The notes under the pieces: model-generated
Told to the model about the DNA's origin: nothing
What the model saw: only the letters and a program-made list of their open reading frames with translations
Database searches by the model: none
Assembly (NCBI GenBank): GCA_029964075.1
Contig: CM057142.1
Span: forward strand, 31,188,392-31,252,391
Direction of reading: 5' to 3'
Source: Patiria pectinifera
Lineage: Eukaryota > Echinodermata > Asteroidea > Valvatida > Asterinidae
DNA: 64,000 nucleotides
Part shown: in pieces, positions 22,128 to 34,600 of the stretch
How positions within the stretch are numbered: position 1 is the stretch's first letter
Layout of the letters: each line of letters opens with the position of its first letter
Position numbers and translations under genes: made by a program

Positions 22128-23490
22128 TGGTCTGGAACCTTGTACTTCCGAGTACGAGTTAGCCTTGGTCAAGGCATTTGTCATTATTCGTCCATTACGC
22201 GGTAAACGATCGGCGGCATCCTCGCTATGCACACTAAATACAGCGCGAACAGCGACCTCATACTGCCACTATTTTATGCAAATCATTTGGATCTGATCGA
22301 ACGCCTTGGTCCAATCGTCCGCGAAAGCTTATCTTTTTCTTCATTCTGCGCTAGATTTCCAGCGCACGCTCTCATTATGCGAATACCGATAAGACTTAGT
22401 GTAGGCGGGGCTAATATGTGGAGTGTCCAATCACGCCTTGGTAAATCTCGACGTCATCAAATCATTTTCAGCTACATGTATTCGCCCTTTTGCGGACGTG
22501 TCAGATACCACATTTTTTTGTGTATTGGCGCTGTGCTATAGTCAGTGGGCTTTAATACGGTATTACTTTGTTATTTTCGTGTTCAGTCCCATACTACACA
22601 AAACAAAAGAGCTGACCCGCAGTGCACGTTGCACGAACGTCTTGCTGCATCTTTCGCATAACTGGAAGAAATGTGAGAATTTGCTTCGGAACTTATATGA
22701 TTTTTTTTGCTGCCCCTTTTATGGGCGGGCCATGACTTTAGAAAGTTGGGGGGGGGGGCTTCGTGCGCAGAAAAAAAGATTCAGATAATTTCAATTTTTT
22801 TAGCATTTGGACAGCTCACCCAAGAGCTTCATCACGAGAAAACAATCCAGAATTTTTCCTCTTCAGGGGTGGGGCCACATTTCATACAAGCAGGAGGCAA
22901 ATGTCATAACCAGAAAATCGAGCTGTGACAGACTTTTTTTGGGTGTTTTTGGTTTTTGTTTTCGTTCAGTACATAAAACCGGCTGCACAGAATGCTTGCC
23001 TGTCAAATCATTAAAAAAATCCTTTTTGGGTGTGTGTCACCCCCTTTTTTATAAAAAGGGGGCAAATTCCAAAAGTTGGGCTTGCGGGAGCCCATATGCA
23101 TTTCAGGTATACATTCTTTGAAACTCAAAGGATCACCTATGGACACCTCAACAAGTCAAAAAAAAATCGTTTGGTCCCTTTTTTCCAACGCCCTAGGGTT
23201 GCCATTTTTAATTTCTGAATGGCAGCCTTTTTAAACATCTATCCTACATATTGTACACATATAAATTGACAAAGAAATCGACTTTTGAGAAATTTATGTT
23301 TTGATCTTTTATATTGTATCCTGAATACAATGCTGACTTCCTTGGCAGTACACTCAAACTGTAACAGCCATTTTAAACTTCAAATGGCCGGAGACTTTAC
23401 AGTTAGTATTAAAGATATCATTTGCACTTATTGGAAAAGGTCTAAAAATGGCATGGTTTAATAAGTCAAAGAGCAATAAGTTATCAAGCT

Positions 23491-23734
23491 GGGCCCAATT
23501 TCATAGAGCTGCTTAAGCAGAAAATTTGCGTAAGCACGAAAAAACATTGCTTAGTAAAATTAGGTTACCGGCCAAAACTCCATGTGATATACATTGCTTG
23601 TGACTGGTACTCAGCTGTTGTTTACTTAGCATAACAATCTCATGGAGTTTTGGCCGGTAACCTGATTTTATTAAGCAAGACGTTTTTGTGCTTAAGCAAA
23701 TTTTGTGCTTAAGCAGCTCTATGAAATTGACCCC
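23491..23734. mobile_element. 244-bp MITE with CAATTTCATAGAGCTGCTTAAG ends
   Basis: Left end GGGCCCAATTTCATAGAGCT and right end AGCTCTATGAAATTGACCCC are inverted repeats, with further nested symmetry (GGTTACCGGCCAAAACTCCATG against CATGGAGTTTTGGCCGGTAACC). The same locus in unit 2 (near 44000) reads straight through, so it inserted in unit 1 after duplication. No transposase. Confidence 0.88.
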
Positions 23735-24836
23735 TGCAGATGATTAAGCGAATGAAATACAAATCACTTGTAATTGGACATAAGTTTGACGAGGCAATTG
23801 ATATGTATGACCTCACTCAGAAAGAAAAGCTTGAGACCGACGAGTATAGTTTCACAAGTTAAATCCAGATCTGGGTGGATTTCACAAGATTTGTGTTGTA
23901 TGTGATGTATTTATGTATATTTCAATTGGTTACATGCTTTCCTGGAATCGTATCAGTCATTTTATGAGTTCGCAAAAAGTGTCACCATCAGGGTGGCTTG
24001 CTGTATTTGCACACGTCTCTTCAACTCACATCTGCACAGTTCAGTGCTTTGCAGGAACATCTTGCAGTTGCACAGTAACGGACCGATCCAGTAAGCACCG
24101 CCCCATGGTGTTCTGACCAATCACAGCCGTGATTTATGTCCGACGTGCGTGCATAAAGTCCGACATGCGTGCACGTGCGTATGATGCGCCTGAAGGAAAA
24201 TGCAGCGTGGCATTGGAGAGGAGCACGTGTTAATTTGCCCACGTGCGCACTGGGCGGAGCTTACTGGATCGGTCCAATGGTGGAATAGACCCGATACCTA
24301 AATGAGAGTTAGGTGGGGATTGGGGATACATCATTACAGGGAAACTGTCAAAAACCAGTTTGTCCACATGCAAGTCTATGACACTTGATCAAAACAATAG
24401 CACTGCATGCACAAAGAACTGCCATAACGATGCCCAAATACATGCATGTGGACAAACTGCTATCTGAAAAATTTTGTGTACATGGTTTAATTTGAGGTTT
24501 TATTTTCGATGCCATTTTCACCATACAGGGGGCCTACCACCAAAAACTTGTAGATTAGGTAGGCCTATATCTTAAAACAATTTCAATATGTCTCCCCAAT
24601 TTTGAGAAAAATCTGCGTCTGAAAAAAAAGTGTAAACTTGTTCTTGGCTACCCTGTAGGTCCATCTCTATGGTTGTATATCACAACTTGCGTAGTGCGAA
24701 TTAAGGAACTATATACCAGTTGATACTGTGAAATCATGCACTGTCCAATCGGACATCATGTACTTTAATTTTCCTATTTAAGGGTTCGCAAGCGGGCTAC
24801 CAGGCTTTATACAACACCTGAATAAATCCCAGACAA

Positions 24837-24887
24837 ATGAAATGTTCCATTCCACTCGGCTTCGCCTCGTGGAATGGAACATTTCAT
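24837..24887. repeat. 19-bp-stem perfect hairpin at the unit 1/2 junction
   Basis: ATGAAATGTTCCATTCCAC and its exact reverse complement are separated by a 13-base loop containing CGGCTTCGCC. Absent from the unit 2/3 junction. Confidence 0.9.
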
Positions 24888-25021
24888 CTGTCACCTCATG
24901 AAATTATTCTTACCATTGCACTCACAAACAATCATTATTTGTATACTATTCCTCTCACAAAAACTCGGGAAGGAAACACAGGCGTTGCAAAGCATGGTGG
25001 GTACGTGCATCTCGTGCTCAA

Positions 25022-25173
25022 CCCGGTGTCATATGAAAATCGGACTCGTATGAAAATCGGACTCTTTTTCCCTTTTATTGGTTAAACCCACTCACGTGAT
25101 TATCTATGCATGAGCATGCGCAATACCACCAATGAGTCCGTATTTCATAAAACCTAAATTCATGCTACACCGG
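25022..25173. mobile_element. ~150-bp MITE with CCGGTGT/ACACCGG ends
   Basis: Left CCGGTGTCATATGAAAAT, right ATGCTACACCGG. Unit 3 at 44967 has the uninterrupted site CTCAACCTGGTATAC. Relatives lie in intron A of copies 2 and 3 (39483-39646, 57771-57939), sharing TATGCATGAGC(A/G)(T/C)GCGCA and ACCACCAATGAGTC. Confidence 0.78.
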
Positions 25174-25315
25174 TATACAAAAAGAATGTTCAAAGAAATA
25201 AGGTGCAGAGAGCGAATATATAAACAACCTATAGTAACGACCCCAAACGTCTGTATTTTGCAGTACACCATTTGCTTTACGACGATCTAACGCAAAGAGT
25301 ATACTGTTAATGTCA

Positions 25316-25616
25316 TCATGAGTTGCTCCCCGTAGTAAAGAACTCTTTCACGTCCCGCTTGTACCAACTGATGATCCCCGCCCGGTCCAGACCCTTTAAT
25401 ATGGCCAACTCGCTGTGTATGTCGTGGGCAGTGTTGCGTCCTTTCTCTATTTTCATACTAATGCGACGAAACACGGTGTCGGTATAGTAAAGGGAGTACT
25501 TGACGTTATAACCCATTCCGTAGACGCTGACTTGGTCGCAGCCAGAGTGAAAGGCAGCCATGAGCATCAAGGCACCCGTGGTGGGACGGTAGGACTTCTG
25601 GGGGGAGTTCACCCAT
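25316..25616 (-). CDS. ST6GALNAC: copy 2 exon G: sialylmotif S, VS motif, C-terminus
   Basis: Acceptor TTTTCCAG|ATGGGTG, ends ...FFTTGSNS stop. Five codons longer than copy 1 before the VS motif. Carries [28 protein letters not shown] and HDIHSE. Confidence 0.88.
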
Positions 25617-28600
25617 CTGGAAAAACACCAGGAGAAGAGGCAAGACAGTGGATTGTCACATATCTCTAAGATAAAATTCCAATAGCTGTGTGACCTCAGC
25701 TTTGTGAACTTTTCATTTTATTTAATTTCATTTAATATATTGATTTTCTCAGGTAAATACAAAACAGCACAGTTTAAAAAGAACATTATGCACAATATTC
25801 ACAGAAAAAAACACGCGCATGAAACATCGCCCTTTAAAATTTACAAAAAACAATTAAAACTACATACAAAACAGAAACAATACAAGCACAGCACCCCTGA
25901 CGAATTGGCTAAAATCAGTTTCAGTTATGTTCCCTTCATCCAATAACAGTACTGAGTGATAACTTGTTTGTACAAAAAGGAACCAGACTATTCCAGCCTC
26001 GCTTTGGTTACATTGATTTGAATAGGAAAAAAATCAAATGTCTGCAACATGGTAATGGTATATATCGTTGTCACGTGCAAAAGGCAAGGACAACAACGTC
26101 CGTGTCAGACACGTGAAATGGCCAGCAAGTGCTTACATCTTATTGATGTATCTTATGAAGTCTGGATGCAGGATTCTAACATCTTGAGCGGCGGCTTTAA
26201 TCTTTGGTTCCTTGCCTCGCACGACGGAAGTGATGTACTTATAGTCGTTGTCCCGGCACGGCACGAATACGTAAATTAATCCCTGAATGTTGTAAACGAA
26301 GGGAAACAAAGTCAATTTTGAACTGAAGAATAAGGAGAAGCCCAATGAACGATTAAGATGATATAGGCCTACACAAGTGACAATGTTTCCACTGATCCAT
26401 GATTAAGAACGAACCCCTGCTCTCGATTATGGCTCTGCAAGTGTAACCAACTTGCCGAAGATAAAAATCGCCAAGTATGGATGATATTGTTAAAATATTG
26501 AATATAACTGATCAGTGCAAGCCTATCAATATATAAAACGGCCACAGCATCATTGCGTGGATTCAACGCATTTGCAAAAAGAGAAATCCAATATGGCTGA
26601 ACAGTGCTACAATCACCCATACCTTATCATTTGGGACGTCCTCTGCATTGGTGCCGCGTAGAGATCGGTCATAGAAAATGTAATGTGTTGTGCGATTCCC
26701 AACATCCCTTTCATGGTTTCGTCTAATAGCCTTGTTGACACTGGATGCAAATGATACAATCAATACAGTTCATCAAAAGTAAGAAGTTTTAAAAAATCAG
26801 CCAAAGTATTCTCTCGTGCTAAGAAGTGACCTAATAATCTAATCACTCACTGATCTTACCACTCACTGATCCTGACTAGAAAATCATTTTGACAGTTTTT
26901 CAATTGCATTGAGCTGACCAAGAACGTCTAGTAAAGTGTAATTGTTTTCCTAGTCAAATTTTTACTGAGTTTCTTTTTTTTAATTGCTAGGGAAACATCA
27001 ACTGACCAAGAGATGTCACTTTATTTTTTTCTATTCAGTCAGAATAGTCTGAATAACAAATGACAGCGAGAGAACAGTAACAGAGGAATTCCCTTTCAAG
27101 CCGTAGACCTTTATCATGCTGCCACCAATTTAGTCATGTTCCCCGTATCCAATAACAGTATACTGAATGATAATTTTTTGTGCAAAAAGGAACCAGACTA
27201 TTTTTCCTTCCAGCCTCGCTTTGGTTACGTTGATTTGAATGGGGAAAATCAAGATGGCCGCAACATGATAATGGTCTATTTAAGTGGGTTGTGAGTCATG
27301 GTCCTGCAGGGACTGGTTGAACTGTGACAGCCTGGTACGCCAAAAGAACTTGTGTATACCATGCACAACTACAAGTAGGGGCAATTTGACACTGAAATAA
27401 CAAGTGATCCGCGGATCGCATGTGTCGCCTTTTTCCGCCGTCGATGCCTATATGTTTTATGTTCTTAAAAAAGTGAAATTTTATGCATCGTCAATCAACG
27501 ACCACAAATGAACCCTATATGACCGTTGACTTCAAATTTTTGAAGAGTTGTGATGACCCCCCACCCAAGAATCACTCCATCCACATTGAAATCCATCAAA
27601 TTCTTATTGGACAAGGAAACATTTGAAGCATTTTCGAAAAATGACCTCTAATGACCCCTTCATCTAGATGTACATTGGGTGCCCCTTTTTGACAAGTGAA
27701 ATAAATGTTTTAAGTCTAAAGCCCAGTTCATACTTCATGCGAATGCGAAGCAAATTTGACGTCATGAAACATTCGCTACGAAATTTGCCCGAGTTGAAAT
27801 GTGTTTAACTTTTGCGAATTCGCAGCGCGAATACTTGCCATGACGTCACAGATTCGCGTTCGCTTTCGCTTTCGCGCCGAGTATGAACCGGGCTTTACTC
27901 TCTCAGACTTCAGTATTTTCCCCTTTTTTGGCTTGAAACACCCCCGTCAATTTTCTTTTTTTCTTTTTAAGTATTATCTTAGTTTATTCCCATGTCTGCA
28001 AGACTATAGGTTATATAAACCAGAGAGATCTCCTTCTTTAGGTGGAGTGATCCCTGGACAAGAAGGTGTTGTGGTTTGGGTGGTGTGTGGTCCAGCATCA
28101 TGGTTCAGTGCTGTCCAAACAAAGCATCTACCATCAATTCCAACCACCCTGTCTCTTGTCGCTCTCTTTCAGCTCGCCAACAATTCCTGGATCTTTGATC
28201 CCCTACCCCCCCCCCCCCCCTAATATACGTTTTATCAAAATCCATGAATGCATGTATAATGTAAACTTTCAACACATTTATGAAAGAAAAATATCCCACA
28301 TTAACTTTGCTACTCGATCAATGAGCCTTATATCCAAGTTTGTGGAATTCGGGCAAATGTCTAGGAAATGAGAACATGAACGTGTGGGCTCTGTGCACAA
28401 GTACCCTCGCAATGATGACAGAAAGATTATACTGCTTGTTTGCCAATTACAGCTTATACAGCTTCACACTAGGACCTGTCGTTTTAGAAACAGTCCCATT
28501 CCATATTTTATTGATTTATTAAATGGATAGTGTTCTTTTAATCACCGCCAATTATAATTCCTCATATCTTAGCATATATCTCTGCAAACCTGCTCACATC

Positions 28601-31600
28601 ATGTGTTTTGTTTGGTTTTTGTCTTTGTGTAAAGTCTGTGTAGATGTTTGTGTGTGTAGTTGTATATTCATTATTTATTTTTGAATAATATTAACAATTT
28701 GTATATGATATGTATTCTGTTTATTTAATTTTGAATTGTAATTTTACCGTAATTTGGCCTATGGCCACGAGGGTAAAATAATAAACCAAATCAAATCAAA
28801 TCAAATACAGCCACACCATATCCAATCAGAGGACCACGAGGACGCCGGCAACCAGCACCAACAATCCCAGCAGCGGCTCGGCGGACCCTCCCAGTCAGCC
28901 AACCCTAGCCTGCTTCAGGTCCCTTCCTCCGGCTATGGCCTGGGTGAAGGCAGCATGACCCCTAGCATGCCTCTCACCACCAGCATGTACCCACAGACAC
29001 CACTCACACCTATGACACCGGCCACTCCTGGGAGCATGGAGTCATCAGGGATAGAACCACAGCTCCAGTGAGTGTTAAGCCGTGTTTCCCTAGGCATTTT
29101 TGTCAGGACGCAACCTCAATGCAGCAAAATCCTCCAACTGCCTCCGTGTAAAAATTGCATACACCCTCAATCCTGCACAATTCTCCCTTATTTCTTGAAT
29201 GTGGTCCTTGGAGGGGTGACTACTGCCTCAATCCTGCAAAATCCTCCAGCAATCACTGTCAGTGTGTTGAGGCAGAGCCAGTGACATCCTGGAGCAGTGC
29301 GGAGGATTTCAAGTATAATCTAGGCCTAAATTTAAGCACGGCTGAGCATAAACAACACAAGGTCCGGCTACGAACATACGGTCATAATCTAGTACCGGTT
29401 AGTGTCTCCCAAAACATGCGTTATACGACACAAAAATGCCAACCGGTTGCAAGTTAGACCGTTTTCCAGTCAAATGTAACAATTTAATATTTTCAGATTA
29501 AATATTTTCGGAACTGTGGATGGGACCTTACCGGAAGACCATGTGATGGTTGTCAATCTCTGCACCTTTCCGGGATCCTTTGAGTATGCCACCATTACCG
29601 ACGACTGCACAGGACAGACATTCAGGCCGGGGATGGTCGTTTGAAAATTCGAATATGGAATTTTTTGGTGGGAAGATTTTGAGCGTAGCAAGGTAATCTA
29701 ATAGTACAAAAAAAGGAAGGAGACTATTTAACGTGTGGTTATGGTACATTTATACGACCTACAGGGAGATTTGAGTCATTTTCTAGAGGATTGGCATCAC
29801 CTCTTATTTAAGTGGCAAGTTTGGTATTAGAAATGGTCAGCTTGGCATTAGAAAATTCATTTGTAGACGTTGCAGGAATACTCAAGATACATATTTTTGG
29901 CGCAAAATCTCCAGAATTGGGTACAAACTGAAAATACAATCCTCGCGTCGGCAAGGTCGGGATGGAAAACCACGAGTTTTCATAAGAGCAAACCACAGCT
30001 CCTTGAAGTCAGGTTGACGGGTCTGGAATGACTGCCATGTGCAAACCTGGTGAATTTGAAGGCCCAATACCTACCTTTATACCGCAACTGATCCTTCCTG
30101 TATTTGTAACCGAATGGCATGTAATACGGGCCCAGTCTTTTGAACTCGGACTCGTTTAAAAGTTTGCTGTTCATTAGCAAGTGAATCTCTGGGTGGAATA
30201 TTGTACGGCCCCTCCTATTGTTGGACATTCTCCGCTGAATTGATGTCGGGCATTTCTGTAAAACACAGTCAAGGGAAAGCAAAGTTAAGCCAATGAATCA
30301 ATGAAGAATACAGACAAATACTTGATCAAAGGGATGGACCACCATTTGCTATTTACCACTAGAAGTGAATGTAACAATATTCTGTGCAGTATTTTTCTTT
30401 CATTTTTCATGGTGACAGTGAAGATTTAAAAAAATAAAATAATGAAGGGGTAAAAACTGAAGCAAAGATATATCCCTAAGGCGAAACCCCCAAATGGAGA
30501 ATGGGTTTCATCAGTTCATGTTGTATGCATAATGTTTGGTCATTAGGAGGTGGTCTCGGAATAATATCAATTTCCATCCAATTAAAATGAAAGAACTAGA
30601 AAGAGCTTTTGGATATAACTATTTAAATGGTATTCCCAACCCCACCCTAAAAAGACTACAGAATTCCCGCGAACATTCAAACCGTGGAACGGGGAGGGTG
30701 TATATACGCGTTTTGTACAACGCGGTCGCACGGTGCGCTATGGCCGCAAAAGTGACAGAGCTCTCCCGTGGCACCTGCACCACGGTCGCGGGCAATTAAG
30801 CTTGCTTTGTCTCACCGATGGAACATAACCTGGATTTTTCCTGAAGGCAAGCTCCCGCCCTTCTCCTCCTTTGAAGGAACAAAATCCCCCGGAATCAGGG
30901 AAGGTTTCCCAGAAGAAACGATTTGTGTAATTGTCTGCAGCCCAGGGTCTGGTAACATGACCAAAAAAAACAACAAATATTATTGAGTTAATAACAGGAT
31001 CAGATAAGAGTTGGTTTTGCTGTACCCTGACGCCATTTCTAAAGTACCAAGTGCTGCAAGAGGAATAGTTAACAAGAATTGAGAAAACATGCTTTAGCTT
31101 GGCAGAATCTAAGACGTCATGACTGAGCTAATTACATTGATGACTTAACATATCGGCCCATTTATGAAAAAAAAACATGGTTGGCGTCCCCGCCCACTTC
31201 CTTTTTGGAGGACGCCTCCTTTTTTTAACCAAAAAAGAATAAAATTTCAACAGTGACATCATTTTGGCCTCTTTGTCTGTTGCATCTAGCCCATATAATT
31301 ATAAAGCTGGTATGTAATTTCCTGAGTCCAATGGGGCCATTTAAAAACAAAACCTGGCCGCCATCTTTAAAAATATTTTTTTCCCAGTCAGGCAGTCATT
31401 TTGGAGGGGGGAAAAAAGGGCCTCCCTCTTCCTTCTTTTTCAAAAAGGCAGGACACTAAACATGTTTTTTTATTTGGCCTCCTAGACGCGAAATTATGAC
31501 AACAAAGAGGTTGCTAATATTGTGGCAGAAAGTTGACTTATTGCTAGTATAGGTACATGTATTCCCAATGCATTTTTGTATTGCATGTAGCTAGCGCCCT

Positions 31601-34600
31601 TGTGTATGCGTGCATGACGCTCTTATAGTGTGCTCCAGACAGAGGCAGAGAAGTATATAGGTAATACTTGCGCTATGTGATTTTGTGGTATTAAATGCAT
31701 ACGGCGCAGCTATAGTACAAAGCCGTATAAGCTGCACGTAGGTTTATACTCTGCCCATTTTTCTGAAACGGAGTCGCGACTAAAACAAAGCTGCTGATAC
31801 AGCATATGGTTGCATATGCGGATGTGCCTGTGTAATGCTGATTCGCTTGTGTAATGATGATGCGCCTGTGTAATGTTGATATGATGCGGTTGTACGTTGC
31901 TGATGCGGTTGTATAAAGCAGATGCGCTTGTGTAATGCTAATGCGCATGTGTAATGCTGATACGGGCACATGTGCATTTGTATATCGAATTGGTTACACT
32001 GTGGTGCATTGCTGGCATTGTTGTGCATTACTGATGCTGCAGTAGGTTCTCTCCCCAATAATAAAGGACCCAGCTAATAAAACAGCCAAGTGAATCTCAA
32101 TTACTTTACATTTATTAATTGTTGTGAAGTAAAGTATAATTGTATTGCCTGCACCGACTTCGTTAACAGGTTTATAGTGTAATAATAGACAGTATTAACA
32201 ATAATTCACAATCGGCGGTATATATTTCCTTCAAAACGGACCTGCACCCTTAGTCTTGAGGTCGCTCTGAGTGGTCTCTCGTTTAGGGAAGAGCCTTGGT
32301 TTGAGAAGATTGTCTCCACCCTAATAAGTGTCAGATTTGGTCCAAACAGACCTAGGTTGGCCCGGGGAGATTCCCGCCACAATTCCCAAAAGGCCGCTTT
32401 ATATCGTTAAAGTTATTCAACAAAACAAATCCTTAAAGTCGAACATTTTGTAGTCTACATGGACATGCCTGTGTCGGTCTACCTCTCCGCTCCCCCATTG
32501 TATAAATGGTCCAGTCCATTGACCTATGTGGTTAGATTAGGTGGGCGAAAAGGCATACATGGTCACAGGGTCAGTGCGCGCACACGAAGCTGCTCAGTTG
32601 TACACAGAGATTCATGGTCTCTACAAATGGCATATTCGCACATACTAAATGTAGTGAGGTACCTTTGTGAAAAAAATCGTGACACAGTGGACAAAAGCAC
32701 AATTTTTTCACCAAAGCATCTCCATGGTATACCTTTTCGAAAAAAAGACGGACGCAAAAAATTTGTTGATGGGAAGGGCATGTATGACGTCATTATGACG
32801 TCACCAGCTAATTATTACGTGAAAAAAATATAAATTGATAATAATCTTCAGAACTACAAGCATTACAGCAACAAATGTGGTATCAAATTAAAGGGGACAG
32901 CAAGCTCTTTCATTTGAGTGGTATGTCATGGAGATGAAATATAGTTGAGGGTGATTTTGTGGGTCAAAAAACCTTTTTTGGTCAAAAGACATGTTTGTTA
33001 GGCTAAAATCATGGATTTTGGGTAGTCACATTGACACTTTGTTTAAACATGCAAACAGTATATGGTATTGTGAGATGTTGTTTTTAAGTTCGAGAGAAAA
33101 GTTCAAATTCTATGCCAAAAGAGTTTTTGTAATTGATTATTAGTATCATAAATATGTTTAAACTTGTTCCAAAGATAAGCGGAAAAGTGAGGCATCTTAT
33201 AGCGAGCTACATTAGTAACAAAAATGCTAAGGATCGTTACGTGGTATTTAAAAGCACCATTTTTTCACCAAAGCTTTGCCAATGTGTTACGATCAAAAAC
33301 AGGCTAGGATGCAAAAAATCAGATGACAGGAAGGGTACTTTATGACGTAATAATGACGTCACAACATACTACCGAGCTCGTACAGTAATTAATTGTAGAA
33401 AATAAGGTCGTGAAGCGTTGTGATGAGATTCCAAGTAATTAATTTGACATTTTGAGGGTCAGGGAATTATAGAGTGATATAATCAGTGACATTTAACAAT
33501 AACAATAAGCTGATTTGCTGTTGCAGTGACGTCACTATTTTCAAATTTTCTTGAAAAATCCAAGCATTTTTGATTACGGACAAAAGTGCTACAATGACGG
33601 TATTCGTCACGCAGAAAATAAATTGTGTGAAATTGTGCGGCTCCTTGAATTTGGTCTTTACCACATCCATTTGTTTTGACCATTTACTATAGCTGGAAGA
33701 CATTCTTGTATGTGTTGTATATTACGGGTAAACTAATGAGGTATGGGTTAGGAGCCAGACAGAAAGGAACGTGGTAACCTGAAATAGATTAACAGAGTAG
33801 CCGGAAATGGTGATGGTACGTCTTTTAACAATGTATTACAAACGGGGGCCGCCCAATAGTCCGAAGGTCCAATAGTCCAAAGGTGTTTTAGTCCGAAGGT
33901 TCGATAGTTCAAATGCACATAATTTCCATGGGGGGGGGGGGTTGTTAGTCCGAAAATGAAATAAGGTTCGTTAATCCGAACATTTGATGCAATAGTCCGA
34001 AGGTTCATTAATCCGAGGGTTCATCAGTCTGAAGGTTTATTGATCCGATGGTTCCATAGTCCGAATTTAGAATAAGGTTAATCAGTCAAACGTTCAATAG
34101 TCCGAAACGAAAATAACAAGCCCGCGGGAACGGGGGGTGCTGTGGGTGCTGCAGTACCCCCGACTTTTTGGATTGGGGTGCTGAAATATGCTTCGGCACC
34201 CCCTACTCCCGGGCAAAAATGTGTTCCAGCCAGCAGTGTTCTACGGCGTTGAAATTGCGCCGCTGCGCTATACATTATGCTTGCTCTAAAAATATCTCCT
34301 TCGTTTTGTTCGTTTCTAGTTTTGCCGCGGCTAAGCGCGGCGCTTCGAACGTCTAGCACAAAGTAACACTGTAAAATATCAGGAGGAGGTATTTTCTAAA
34401 TTTTCAGGCAGTGCAGAATCGATATTTCTCTCAATGTATCTAAAATCATGAAAAAAATAACCTCGGCCATGACAATGGTGGTAAAGTTGATTATGCTTGC
34501 CACGATTTTTTTCATTCGATCTTTCAATAGGGGCAAAGTTCATACCTTTCCCCTGAAGGTTTTTCTTTTCATTTAAAAGTTTCAATGACGTTGCTAGCAT

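Larger units (their letters stand above)
10205..24966 (-). repeat. segmental tandem duplication, unit 1 (14.8 kb)
   Basis: Most diverged of three direct units, each containing one whole sialyltransferase gene and its 5' flank. The low-coordinate boundary is GGGAAGGAAACACAGGCGTT, matched at 24967 and, slightly changed, at 44913. Unit 1 has private insertions (MITEs at 10790, 20508, 21676, 23491) and lacks the TBP fragment and the foldback element. Confidence 0.85.
19492..24966. other. 5' flank of copy 1
   Basis: Duplicated non-coding DNA upstream of the start codon, alignable with 41058-44912 and 59330-62045. Presumably holds promoter and 5' UTR exons, but no TATA box or core promoter could be assigned. 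Open frames here are not preserved between copies. Confidence 0.5.
27385..29436. repeat. 2-kb block in intron D-E absent from copy 1
   Basis: Between GGGGCAATTTGACAC and GCCAACCGGTTGCAAG, copies 2 and 3 carry about 2 kb (about 1.7 kb in copy 3, 47247-48964) that copy 1 lacks (near 12925). It contains a MITE, an unassigned segment and the TBP exon fragment. Confidence 0.75.

Noticed and set aside
28811..29067. TBP retropseudogene
   Set aside because: The fragment keeps a splice donor and intron-like flank and lacks the core exons, so it was captured as genomic DNA.
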